This document shows positions 12,001 through 19,800 of a stretch of DNA of 64,000 bases, one piece after another (position 1 is the first letter of the stretch; each line of letters begins with the position of its first letter). Source of the DNA: Helicoverpa zea (Eukaryota > Arthropoda > Insecta > Lepidoptera > Noctuidae); NCBI RefSeq assembly GCF_022581195.2, contig NC_061456.1:6326501-6390500 (forward strand), written 5' to 3'. Position numbers and translations under genes: made by a program. Below the pieces are notes generated by a model. It did no database searches. It was not told the DNA's origin and saw only the letters and a program-made list of their open reading frames with translations.

Positions 12001-14477
12001 GTGGGCTATGTTGCAAATAGTTTATTCGGAGTGTTGGATCAACGATTTGCTGAAAAATATGAAAAAGATATTGATCTTTTAAAGCACAACGAAAACCATC
12101 TGTACAACCTCTGGAAGAATCAGACGTCGGTCGTAGAAGCTGAACTTAATCTCATGAAAAGGATGGAGAACACAATAAACAAGCACCACAAGCTAATAAA
12201 TCAGAAGCTTAATTATCTCGAAGATTCCTACAAAAACCTCGTTCAACAAGTGCAAAATATAACTATAATCACTGATTTCATGACCTCGGCTTTTACTGCC
12301 AACAATCTATTATATACCCTTCGACGAGTCCAGGACTCAATTTTAGATACAGTAACCGACATTTACAGTGGGAAATTAGACTTTCATCTAATATCTCCGA
12401 AGCAGCTCAGATCAGAGCTAAGCACAATATCAGCACAAATATCTGGAGACCTGGTGATTCCCGTCGACAACTTTAATCTCAAGGATCTTTACAGTTTGCT
12501 CAAAGCCCGGACCAAATATTCTGGTAAATATCTAATTATAGAAATCCGAATACCTCTGATTGAAAGAGAGCTCTACGAAGTATTCAATCTCATTCCAGTT
12601 CCTCGCATAGTAAAAGATAACATGATGATGGAGGTCAAAGTTATCTCAAAGGTAACAGCCATTAACATGAGAAAAGACTCTTATTTAATCCTCACAGACA
12701 CGGATCTGCAGTCATGTGCATCACAAAATCCTGCGACGATTCTCTGTCATATCAGAAGGCCTATTCGTCAAATGAAAGATGACCATAGCCTTTGCGAGAC
12801 GATCCCAAACACAAGAAGTTGTAAAACTAAAACTACGTCGTGTAAGAATGACTGGAGAGAGTTAACATCAGAAAACAAATATTATTATTTATGCTGCAGT
12901 GAATGTAATGTCAAACTCCTATGTGAAAACCAAGTGACGGCAGTTAGGTTATCAGGGGCTGGTCTGTTGCGTGTTGGGGAAAGCTGTTTAATAAAAACAG
13001 AAGATTTTATGGTGTACTCGAACAAAAGACTTTCCAGCAAAATTAGCACGAGTACAAAGATTATCTCGCCAGAAATATCACCAGTTAACCACATGATAAA
13101 CATCACCATGCCAGACATCTCATATGAGCGAAACCTCAACAACTCAGATAGCCTCAGGGAATTTGAAGCTATTAAAAGAAGCCTTGAGATCATGAAGCAG
13201 AGTGAACCGTTAAGCACCAACATCTCCTACCACGACGTTCACCAGTACACTGTAATGTATCTTATCTTATTAACAATATTAGTATTGGTGGCAGTTTACG
13301 GTTTTAAACGTTGTTGTCGACAAAGACTACGTAAAAGACATCGGTCCGCTACTACTGCAGAGCGGCCGACAACCTCTGCAGCGACTGCGTTGCCATCTCC
13401 TCACACCGTTCCAGAAAGTGTTGTGATTGAGTGTAGTGAAAATAGGGAAAAAGGGCAATCTAGTAGTAAATCAGTGAAAAGTGAACCAAAAGAGCTATCT
13501 CTATCTAGTGAATGCTTAAAAAAAAGGGAAGATAGAGGCTCCTCACCGATCTTTCGCGTTTTTTCTCTACCTGATTTGTACTGTAGTGATTTTGTTTAAT
13601 ATTAACATAAACTTCATCTCACCTCTTAACCAAGACTTACCCTACATAATTAATTTAAGTAGTATTAATTTGAAATTGTTTTCACCTTGTTAATATTAAT
13701 GTCATACGCCATTTAACCTTCACACTTACTAACCTCTCCTTTTCGCCCCGGGAGCATGTTCGGGCTTTCACCGAACAATAATAGACATGTCAGCAAAATG
13801 CTCAAACTGCGCTGTATGCATTTAACATTTTATAAATATCTAGGTAAAGTAAAAATACAAGTAGTACGTTTTCGGATAGCATTTCGGGCGCGACTCAATC
13901 TCATTCACCTCATTAATTTTAGTTGTTATCCCATTTGCATCTTTTACTGAAATATAGTTATCTTATAATCTTCAATCTTAGTTTATCTTAATCTTACCCC
14001 AACCCCGAACATCGTTGGAATACGATTGGCCTTAAATTAGTAGCAGAATGCCCGATATGGTTAAACTGCTATTGCGATCATATTGCGATTCGATTTCTAT
14101 TCAATTTTGACATTATTAACTTAAGAGAATCGGGCCCCTGGTGACTTGGTTGCGGAGGTCGAATAGGTAGTCGCTCCATGTATAAAACTGGTACTCGGCT
14201 GCACCCCGTTAAGACTCGAAGCCAATCCAAAATAGTTGGGAAAAATACTAGACAGATGATGTTCTGGGCATTTAAAAGAAAACTAATGCGCGTCATCAAC
14301 AATTTTAATATATTTTCTTTTGTATTTCAGCCTACTACCAGCTGGTTTGACGATGAAACCTCTTTCGGCGTTTATCCCCATGGATTGCGTGACGGACAAC
14401 CTAGAATATACAAACGGTCTCTTTACGAACAAGTTGCGAAGACTATGCTAGAGAAAAAAGAACCAGAGAAACAATAA
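3098..14477 (+). CDS. M14 metallocarboxypeptidase (N/E type), last two exons
   Basis: Exons are 3098-3240 and 14331-14477 (stop TAA at 14475-14477). The first begins after TTTTAG with two bases of a split codon and ends in phase 0 at GAG/GTGAGT; the second starts in phase 0 after TATTTCAG. Exon one encodes a stretch with GDYYRLLTPGHYEVTA, a PGY turn and the end LNFKLE. This is the C-terminal transthyretin-like beta-sandwich that follows the catalytic domain in carboxypeptidases E, D, M and N. The last exon adds 48 residues, rich in charge and without a membrane segment, resembling in position the C-terminal tail of CPE. The catalytic domain lies outside the window, so activity cannot be judged. 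Family members remove C-terminal Lys/Arg from peptides. The 11-kb intron contains a sense-oriented BEL element. Which paralogue this is remains open. Confidence 0.82.
3762..3794. repeat. GAAA/GAA microsatellite
   Basis: A purine-only run of GAA and GAAA units lies in the carboxypeptidase intron. No coding or regulatory role is visible. Confidence 0.8.
4766..5403. mobile_element. Unclassified insertion inside inverted-repeat copy 2
   Basis: Copy 1 runs uninterrupted where this 638-bp block interrupts copy 2. The left end is GC-rich and starts CTGAGGGCACGGCAGTGCCC, which can fold back on itself (GGGCACGGC/GTGCCC). The rest is AT-rich. There is no convincing protein and no clear target duplication. 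It reads like a dispersed lepidopteran repeat, but I cannot name its class. Confidence 0.5.
5513..5767 (+). repeat. BEL 5' LTR
   Basis: 255 bp from TGTTCGGG to CCCCGAACA, with a 7-base inverted repeat at its ends (TGTTCGG/CCGAACA). It matches the 3' LTR throughout by visual comparison. By family precedent it carries the promoter and polyadenylation region; no unambiguous TATA box was picked out. Confidence 0.95.
5769..5781 (+). promoter_or_regulatory. Candidate BEL primer-binding site
   Basis: One base after the 5' LTR comes TGGTCCTTCGAGC. It begins with the TGG expected for pairing with the CCA end of a tRNA. Position and start fit a minus-strand primer site. I cannot name the priming tRNA without a tRNA set from this species. 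Confidence 0.6.
6029..9925 (+). CDS. BEL Gag-protease-RT-RNase H polyprotein
   Basis: 1298 residues from an ATG at 6029. The order of regions is: an N-terminal Gag region; a Gag core around residues 230-330 (FEGNYNKWISFKDLF type); cysteine/histidine knuckles near 470-550 (CPICNSNDHRIHVC and following); an aspartic protease with DQGS near residue 597; reverse transcriptase with FTADIEKMF and the catalytic YMDD near residue 995; and RNase H with FCDAST and WTDSTAALGWL near the end. The frame closes soon after PADCAS. At that point related BEL polyproteins continue into the linker before integrase, and here the continuation is found in the next frame (9892 onward). The ORF is otherwise uninterrupted. 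The product would be the virus-like-particle proteins and enzymes of the retrotransposon. The truncated end is best read as a one-base loss rather than a natural C-terminus. Confidence 0.93.
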   Translation: MSNMADLLSTQHQLIEAIDGLFTNFKKDGAERKTPDYLRRRLATLEQYFTEFHNNHMTLLSFGDKSHTYFSTNQYDQMTEKYNTIKTTIQNYNPSANRPQTPILKPPTFQATTESKATSMPQAASKSPALEEGKAESLFKKQATNFKAFLRTTSNIDLDLVTEKWEFEDLLKTLQSRWAVIDSTHWELDNEYSGSNPEYEEQFTHYENYYNKIKKDINQKMWSVAHIEKSTPKMEIVTFEGNYNKWISFKDLFTEAVHNNPSLSNAQKMQFLKSKIKGEPEKLIQHLQISSDNYLVCWNILNHRYNNKRLIFTSYLNNIMNIPSNQQQSSNHIKRIHDTTYESVNAIKNLGVDVSSWDPFLVCILSQKLDADTYEDYLQALKSPRELPVLEDFLNFLENKFMTLEGSRKKLENNTHKTSQSQVNHNQKPSSLKGSSFNRNYNNFKTNYSTNQVSQVSQLSKSKRKINYRKQCPICNSNDHRIHVCQKLMELQPNERKNAVANLNLCINCLHYHEGKKCFSEIRCKECNKEHNTILHESFTSHRSGSNAATITKPKSQEQDSGIVASLLKEPSEILLATAIIDVQAVDGSYQKMRVLLDQGSQTSIIRESAAQLLRLPRRKCNGYISGIGNKENNCKGRLTIKCSSLVSNFSFETDVYIMNTLINNLPSCTLPKPDWPTLKQITLADPEFYKSRPIDILFGADIYSAILMDGICRSEGMVPIAQQTQLGWILSGNYKTYHCNVILKNIEDIQQFWEIEDIHEPSALSEEDQKCIEFYQASTSRREDGSYVVRIPFKENFEENIGESKKKSIAQFFQMERKLSKQPALARDYKKFIAEYLELGHMILAAPHGESGCYLSHHGVQRAESATTKLRVVFNASAKTSSGYSLNDLMCRGPNLQQDLQSLILKWRQFRYAFTADIEKMFRRIWLHPEDQKYQKIIWRNHESQPLKEYQLATVTYGTKAAPFLAMMTLKQLATDERQNYLHSSAPNILENSFYMDDLLHGEHTATAAIQRKAEMISLLKSGGFNLRKWRSNLPELIDSTEASEFDFKQPESTKTLGLRWQSKNDQFIFHPIEFTSQEVLTKRQFLSQISKIFDPLGWLAPVTIKFKILFQELWKSDLGWDRPVPQQIALEWNTIKDDLYHISLIKIPRWIQTRAEDNIELHGFCDASTKAYACVVYGKIRREKEVHVTLIAAKSKVIPLKRPQSIPRLELCGALLLSKLMRKIILSLTNYKVNIYGWTDSTAALGWLNGEPEKWKPFVANRVRTITEVIPKDNWGYVKSKENPADCASVVYPLLK
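9892..13599 (+). CDS. BEL integrase and envelope-like ORF
   Basis: An open frame of 1235 codons overlaps the end of the Gag-Pol frame by 34 bases. It has no ATG at its upstream end (the first usable codon in frame is TTG at 9892), so it is probably the displaced C-terminal half of the polyprotein. It contains the linker with SLWWQGPDWL; the integrase zinc region (H and H in HELVFHGG..., C and C in CVKCK); the catalytic triad with D in IDYTGHI, D in YSDQGTNF and E in GGLWEAAVK; and the BEL-specific C-terminal fold around LPPGKWSLGRV. With no stop codon it continues into the envelope-like region from 11593. Pol and env are thus in one frame, so env may need an internal start or splicing. Confidence 0.9.
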   Translation: MRKRSLPASQIANHSLWWQGPDWLSQNTPNKSHKMSMYNNNEELRRKEEVNTVIVKLSENAIIHQLFIKYSTLRKVTRVLAYINKFINIVVYKKKRTCFLTLQEIKAAREMLIKHVQQEHFGEEISRLRNNESLNKKSQILNLNPILDSHQIVRVGGRLKHSNLDPEMKHPIIIPNKSKLADLIIDESHELVFHGGVKMTTGFIRKRYWILGGNRATKKRLRMCVKCKRSNPIPQHQIMGDLPPARLIPNRPFYHTGIDYTGHIFIKANKGRGIKTCKGYIAVFVCMVTKAIHLEIVSDLTASAFISALRRMSARRGVPGHIYSDQGTNFIGANKVLKQELAEITSILSNKEVTSTIAEMNIEWHFNAPSWPSAGGLWEAAVKSLKHHLKRVVGEQKLTYEEYTTLLSQLEACLNSRPLCPLTEDPGDLDFLTPAHFLASGPNLTIFETEHDLRTRWHLTQKIYQDIWDKWKTDYLSQLSTRAKWRKCQKDLNLNDIVIIKDDNLPPGKWSLGRVVALHPGSDGHVRVVTLKTKNGYFKRPVVKLSLLPTNKNDQDENAAKVQGNSTMTRKKRPISFSAIVLSLTLFLLTLINSAQASYNFTQLTNNSVYFDKLSNMHLIRDDWHLIVYYDTRPYQEGTAAFIKYLKYLETLCATIRKQTPCDGVMLQLEHEFEEMKHYNNIIMMNDTLMTNKKRRRRGLLDGVGYVANSLFGVLDQRFAEKYEKDIDLLKHNENHLYNLWKNQTSVVEAELNLMKRMENTINKHHKLINQKLNYLEDSYKNLVQQVQNITIITDFMTSAFTANNLLYTLRRVQDSILDTVTDIYSGKLDFHLISPKQLRSELSTISAQISGDLVIPVDNFNLKDLYSLLKARTKYSGKYLIIEIRIPLIERELYEVFNLIPVPRIVKDNMMMEVKVISKVTAINMRKDSYLILTDTDLQSCASQNPATILCHIRRPIRQMKDDHSLCETIPNTRSCKTKTTSCKNDWRELTSENKYYYLCCSECNVKLLCENQVTAVRLSGAGLLRVGESCLIKTEDFMVYSNKRLSSKISTSTKIISPEISPVNHMINITMPDISYERNLNNSDSLREFEAIKRSLEIMKQSEPLSTNISYHDVHQYTVMYLILLTILVLVAVYGFKRCCRQRLRKRHRSATTAERPTTSAATALPSPHTVPESVVIECSENREKGQSSSKSVKSEPKELSLSSECLKKREDRGSSPIFRVFSLPDLYCSDFV
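11593..13599 (+). CDS. env: Env-like protein of baculovirus F type (part of ORF above)
   Basis: An internal in-frame ATG at 11593 would give 668 residues. A basic start is followed by a hydrophobic signal-like segment (AIVLSLTLFLLTLI). A polybasic furin-type site, KKRRRRG, lies near residues 126-131. Directly after it comes a glycine-rich hydrophobic stretch (GLLDGVGYVANSLFGVLD) in the fusion-peptide position, then a helical region with heptad-like spacing. A membrane segment sits near residues 553-575 (MYLILLTILVLVAVYGF), with a tail of about 90 residues. This layout matches the F-type fusion proteins of baculoviruses and insect errantiviruses. Several NxS/NxT sites are present. No stop or frameshift was seen. 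Whether it is expressed is unknown, because the reading frame upstream is shared with integrase. Confidence 0.78.
   Translation: MTRKKRPISFSAIVLSLTLFLLTLINSAQASYNFTQLTNNSVYFDKLSNMHLIRDDWHLIVYYDTRPYQEGTAAFIKYLKYLETLCATIRKQTPCDGVMLQLEHEFEEMKHYNNIIMMNDTLMTNKKRRRRGLLDGVGYVANSLFGVLDQRFAEKYEKDIDLLKHNENHLYNLWKNQTSVVEAELNLMKRMENTINKHHKLINQKLNYLEDSYKNLVQQVQNITIITDFMTSAFTANNLLYTLRRVQDSILDTVTDIYSGKLDFHLISPKQLRSELSTISAQISGDLVIPVDNFNLKDLYSLLKARTKYSGKYLIIEIRIPLIERELYEVFNLIPVPRIVKDNMMMEVKVISKVTAINMRKDSYLILTDTDLQSCASQNPATILCHIRRPIRQMKDDHSLCETIPNTRSCKTKTTSCKNDWRELTSENKYYYLCCSECNVKLLCENQVTAVRLSGAGLLRVGESCLIKTEDFMVYSNKRLSSKISTSTKIISPEISPVNHMINITMPDISYERNLNNSDSLREFEAIKRSLEIMKQSEPLSTNISYHDVHQYTVMYLILLTILVLVAVYGFKRCCRQRLRKRHRSATTAERPTTSAATALPSPHTVPESVVIECSENREKGQSSSKSVKSEPKELSLSSECLKKREDRGSSPIFRVFSLPDLYCSDFV
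13757..14011 (+). repeat. BEL 3' LTR
   Basis: Second copy of the 255-bp LTR, followed by target duplication TCGTT at 14012-14016. The preceding bases GCCCCGGGAGCA give only a weak polypurine tract. Confidence 0.95.
14139..14258 (+). mobile_element. Lepidopteran retroposon 3'-end fragment
   Basis: The segment with GGTAGTCGCTCCATGTA, ACTGGTACTCGGCTGCA and a GTTGGGAAAAATACTAGACAG end with GATGATG resembles a common lepidopteran retroposon 3' end. A shorter relative lies at 27853-27912. It begins immediately at the end of the inverted-repeat element and stops about 70 bp before the last carboxypeptidase exon. Confidence 0.5.
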
Positions 14478-14503
14478 GTTACCACGCACTTAAAAAGTTA
14501 AAA

Positions 14504-14509
14504 AATAAA
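14504..14509 (+). terminator. Candidate poly(A) signal of carboxypeptidase gene
   Basis: AATAAA lies 27 bases after the stop codon. A second AATAAA at 15065-15070 is an alternative, so the 3' end could lie anywhere up to about 15.1 kb. Confidence 0.45.
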
Positions 14510-16838
14510 TTGCGAGACAGTTGATTATTATATTTACTTCAGCTATGTATGTATATAGCTTGATAAGATTCAAAGGGGTAATTTAGAAGCTATGTATTAT
14601 ATTAAAATTATGAACTTTGTTATCAATGTTTGGCGACTTCAAGTTACCGCGTTCACAGCACACTCAATTTTATAGGACACTATTTTGTTAAAATATATGA
14701 CGTGCCATAGAAAGCTGGATCTGTTAAAAGTATGATTTGATCTGAACTACGACTTAGCACCTGTCCATCGACTTTTAGTTATATTTGTGTTATTTAATAA
14801 CTATTTGATTACCAATTTTTTTTCGATCATTTTTGACATATTTTTTGTTGGAGTGGCTAGCAGTTGAAAGCCCGTTAAAAGGAAATATTTTTAGATTTTT
14901 ATAATCTTAATGTTTTTTAGTTTATTGTTGCACATGACCAGGAACTTTCTAGTCCAATTTTGTAGTCCTTTTCAAGTGTACGTAACTTAGGAACATTTTT
15001 GAATATCTACCTATTATAGTAATTAATTGTATAAGCGGGCATAATTATTGTTGTCAATACCTCTAATAAATAAGTAATATCAAAGTATGATTAGGAGCAA
15101 AACTATTTTTATTTCATACTGTAAATTTTGGCAACTGTTTAAAAAATATTGTTCTATAGTAATTATATGCATAAATGATATATTCTATAAATAGATTCAC
15201 GGTATTATAATGTTAGATCCATCAATAAAATATGATCGGTGTGCAAAGTTGCTGTTTTTTTTAACTTTTCCAATACACCTATTCTCAGACAAGTGAGTGA
15301 CATAATTTATTTCTACCAATTGAAAATATGAAAAAAAGTGGACCATTTCAAGGCCTGCATATGCATTATAGGGTAAGCGTATGCATGGGAAAAGGGCACA
15401 GGTAAAAAAAATATACATAATGTGTTAAAGAATTTATTGGTTTCACACCCAAATACACACTTGCCTGTATGTAAGGTTTGGAACTTATTGTATATTCACA
15501 CAGACTCCTTCCATATTTTTAATACATTATATTTTATAATACTAAGTATAAACTCGCGCGCTAAAATATCCATTACATATTTCGTCCATTTCGATTACTT
15601 TTTATTAATATGTTGATGAAAAGGACACATTCGTTCATTTACAACTACAATCCGTTACTAAACCCTAATTAGGCTTATACCTAACATACACTATCATTTA
15701 AAATATTATTTCACAGTGATGATGTGGTATTTGTTTAAATTATTACTTTATTATCTACAACTAAGGTTTGCATAGAAGTTATAACCGATTTGATAAAATC
15801 ATTTTGTATAAGCGCTATTTTACGCTCTACTGATTTTTCTGTAGGTAATCAGTTGTATAAGGTATATTTCCTTCTATTTACGTTTATTCCTTACCTGAAC
15901 TTCGATTAGTGATATATTTTCGTAACAAAAATATAAATCATTTCTGTTAACGAGACATATAAAAATATGCATAAGTTTTTGTGTGTACTTCTAATGAAGT
16001 CAATAATTTGACGTTTTTATTTCTTTTTAATTTATCTCACAAATACTCAAAGTCTACTTTTGTGCGTCACAATAATACCGTAAATGCCTAAAATACTTTT
16101 ACAAATAAATGTACAAACACAACCTTATATTAATTACTTAAATATGTTTACAAATCTATGAATTTATTTAATTGACACATGAATTTGGACGGATTCGTTG
16201 TATCGATTCAGGTAAACAATTGTTATAATTACACAATTATTATTAAATATTGCCTATAAATCTTACAAACCACATAAGGTACATGCATATAAAAATGGCA
16301 CAAGTTAAATTCATCTGAAGAGTTCAACGCGTTTCTTCCTTAGGTAACATATCATTTGCCAAGTTTGGTACCTGTCGCTTACTAATCAAGATTCAAAGCA
16401 CCATTATTTTATCAAATACTCTTGTTATGTATTTAAATTCCGTATTTAATTTTAAATTAGAAAAGGAATGTTTAGTTATCTGATTATGAGCAGATTTCCT
16501 ACAAAACGCTTCTTTTGGTAAATCGACTATGGTGATTCAGTACCAACGTTTGTAGGTGTCGTTATTGCCTCCGCTTGCATCACAGGTTTATCCCTCTTAT
16601 TATCTGAAAAGACAGAAATATTGCTAATTTTGTTTAAACACATAAAACATACAATTAGCCATATATCTTTTAATGGCGAAATGTCGACCAATAGGATCAA
16701 AACGTACCTAGTCAATCATTCAAAAGACTTTAATTCTTTCCAAGAACGTGAAAACTCGTCACTCAGTAGGGGACGATTTTAGTAAACATAAAACCATAGA
16801 ATAAAATAGAAGTGTGTGGTAGTGGTATCTATACCTCA
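14510..16838. other. Convergent 3' region between two genes
   Basis: AT-rich sequence between the carboxypeptidase stop (14477, + strand) and the ZP gene stop (16839, - strand). It must hold both 3' UTRs. The small open frames here have no recognisable protein. A reverse-strand AATAAA at 16168-16163 is a candidate end for the ZP transcript. Confidence 0.6.
16163..16168 (-). terminator. Candidate poly(A) signal of ZP gene
   Basis: TTTATT on the + strand reads AATAAA on the minus strand, about 670 bases downstream of the ZP stop codon. Such hexamers are common in AT-rich DNA, so this is only a candidate. Confidence 0.3.
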
Positions 16839-19800
16839 TTAATGCCTATTTCGGTGCATGCCGGAATGTCGACTGCCCGGCCTTGATTGCACTATCGCGT
16901 AGTGGTCACTGTTGTCCGAAACTGACCTGTGGAACAGATTTCATTTATAGTCATGTAGTCATGTACTGATTAAAAATGTGGTATTACCTACATTCAAACA
17001 TTGAATTATCATAATCTTATGATAATATTTCGATTTTATGAAACTTTGAACCACTAGCTGTTTTCTACTTCTGTTGGAGTTAAACCTCTTCACACATTTC
17101 CGTTAAAAACCCGTGTAGTTCTCAAGGGTTTCATTTTATAGTAAAAGTCAAAGAATATGGATATGAAATAGGTAGTTACCCGTTGGTGCAGGTAAAACCT
17201 CTGGTGTACTACTAAACTGCTGATGGTAAATACGCAACGATATCGTACTTTATTATGGCTTATGTTTAACTGACCACCAGATATAGTAAAAAATAGCAGA
17301 CAAAAATAGTAAATGATCACCAAAATGAAACTCGCATTTTAATGTAAAATTATAACCAAAGTTTTAACACTTTGCTATCCTATTTAAGTAAAATTACTCC
17401 AAGTAAATAATGAGTAAGCCAAAAATAGTAAATGATCACCAAAATTAAATCATAATTTTAAAGTAAAATTATAACCAAAGTTTCAACACTTTGCTACCCT
17501 ATTTAAGTAAAATTTCTCCAAGTAAATCATAAGTAAGCCAAAAATAGTAAATGATCACCAAAATTAAATTCTGCTATCCTATTTTAGCAAAATGAGTCCA
17601 AATAAATCATTTTTACCCCAAACTTGATATACATATATGTTAGCAGGCATGCATCATGAAAGCAAACATGCAACATGCAGCAAGCATGGCTTCTGTCACG
17701 GCTCCAGCGCTGCGGGGCTCCGGCGGTCCCATGCGAGCTTATCCTCGCAGATGGTTTTCACGCCCACCACCGCAGCTTCGGCTTGCTGGCTCAGCCGCGG
17801 CGGTGAGCTAAAACTACCTGCGCCTCAGCTGGCAGGCCGCCTCGCCCCTCCGCGCCTACGCGGTTTTGAATTGCACTCTAGGGGTAGGGCAAACAAGACT
17901 ACCTACGTGGAGTCTATATACACATAACTTAATATGGCATCATAATACTTTATTTAATAATAAGCCTACATTTTATGGCAATCACAGTGATTTATTTAGG
18001 AAAAATAATACATTATTTTGGTCGTCAAGATTTGGTGATCATTTACTAAAGGACAATGGGCGATTCCGGTCCAAATTTCCACCACGATCGAGACCTATAT
18101 GGCTAGATAGCCCGTTAAATGTAGAACATTTTTTGTTATGAAAGTAAAAAAAAATACAATGCCAGAAAAAAGTTATAGCAAAATCAAATACAACATTTTA
18201 CAGATTTTTTCAATTTCATTTTTTCAATTACTTTTCGTGATGTTCGGTTTTCGTACTTTCTGTAACTTCTGACAAAATAGAATTGTTCATTATTAGAGAG
18301 AAGACACCACCAGTTACCGCTGGAACCAGGAACCGCTGAGTATATTCAAGCACTTCTGGCGCCTCAATTGGTTAGTGATTCGTACATACATCGGGCAAAA
18401 ATATGGGCTGTTTATTTGCAAATGTGTCTTACTCATCTTAGTTTTAGATAAAGTGCGGAAATGGAAGTGGAATAAAATAAAAAATTATAATGATAACATA
18501 CAAAAACTACCGAAAATTAAGAATACATTTTTGGCTATAACTTTTTTTTGGCATTGTTTTTTTTTTACTTTCTTAGTACAAGTTACTCTAAATTAAGTGG
18601 ACTATTTAATTATATAGGTCTCGTTCGTGGTGGACATTTGGACCAGACTTCATACATTCTTGCCCAATCTCCTTTGGTGGTCGAATACAATTTAAAGTGG
18701 AGTCGTGACTAAAATAGCTGGTACTATTATATTTTTGACTTTATTTTTCTGGTGTTAAGTAGATATTCCTGCCGGGGCTGCGGGTTGTTCGAAAGAGATA
18801 CCGCGGCCCTGGTACACAAAAGGCCTATGACGGAACACGACGGTTTTTAGTCAGTAAGAGTCTGACACTCCCTCTCCGCTGCTAACCCACAGCGGGAGGG
18901 GTCATTTGATGATTTTTGACGTCGTTAAAAAAAAAAGTAGATATTTTTGGTTACAAAACTAAGGGTATCAAAGCATTTTATGGTGGTCAAAATATTTATT
19001 CCCCTTTATTATTCATGGGTATTTACTGACCTCGCAGAGTGAATAGTTGAGGAGGGGTACCGGCTGCCGTACTGACTGCCGTGCCAGCTGCGGTAGGGGT
19101 CGTAGTCTTCCACCACTGATGGGTCCTTCTCGATCACCTGTTGGTCATTATTTTACATTAATCTTAATCATTATCAAAACATTCCTTCGAGCATTAAATA
19201 TTTCAGATGATTTCTGAGAAAGATTGTAACGCAATTCCACATCTATTTATCACATTCGCTATCAAGCGCCTTTCAAACACGTGAAAGTGGACCAGATCTA
19301 TGTGCGAATAAGGAACGCGGCTATAAGTTTCCACGTACAGAACGGTAAGCCTGTTTTTCCCTCCATTGGGCAAATATGGAACAGTGGTAGGTATTTGCTG
19401 CTTGAAAGGGCGGTAAAGCTGATATCAAACTAATTTCCTGAATATGTCTAGAGAGAGACCATGTTGATTACAGCAAAAGTTTACAAAAGGTGGCGTAATG
19501 ATTATGTATAAGAGCCTATAAATCCCAGTTCTTCAATATACTTACATCGGTCCTCGCACACGAGCACGTCATGGCGGTACATAGAAAGCAGTTGACCAGC
19601 AACATGACGACGAACATGACGCCCAGAGCGATGGCCAGGTACAGCAGCCATAGAGGACGCACGCTGCCGTCAGAACACGTTAGTGCTGCCACTGGAAAAT
19701 AAAGTGAGTAAGGTTTAATTTCAATTCTGATGTGTAAAATAATATTTGTTTGAGTTATATTTTTTATCTAAACAGAATGCGATTGATTTTAAGCACACCG

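Larger units (their letters stand above)
5513..14011 (+). mobile_element. BEL/Pao LTR retrotransposon with env-like gene
   Basis: The element is about 8.5 kb with 255-bp LTRs at 5513-5767 and 13757-14011. They begin TGTTCGGG and end CCCCGAACA, and I found no difference between them. It is flanked by the 5-bp duplication TCGTT at 5508-5512 and 14012-14016; copy 1 of the host element carries a single TCGTT at the matching site, which confirms the boundaries. The internal order is primer-binding site, Gag with zinc knuckles, aspartic protease, reverse transcriptase, RNase H, integrase, then an envelope-like region. That order and the motif set are those of BEL/Pao. Identical LTRs point to a recent insertion. 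It lies in the sense direction in the last carboxypeptidase intron. One frame break near 9900 separates RNase H from integrase. Confidence 0.95.
4611..14138. mobile_element. Inverted-repeat element copy 2, split by nested insertions
   Basis: The left end is at 4611 (GGGGCCCGATTCTTC) and the right end at 14138 (GAGAATCGGGCCCC). Element sequence is present only at 4611-4765, 5404-5512 and 14017-14138, and these pieces line up in order with copy 1 (1852-2242). The first gap holds a 638-bp foreign segment and the second the BEL retrotransposon. The order of events is therefore: this element first, then the two insertions. The right end abuts a lepidopteran retroposon fragment at 14139. Confidence 0.75.

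Noticed and set aside
17637..17927. 96-codon open frame in a GC-rich block as a ZP exon or new gene
   Set aside because: Wrong strand for ZP, whose exons 10 and 11 join in phase without it; no domain; repeat-like surroundings.
19009..19030. Read-through stop after ZP exon 10 as the gene end
   Set aside because: A consensus donor (GAG/GTCAGT) and a phase-matched final exon with a family-typical tail at 16926-16839 explain the end better.
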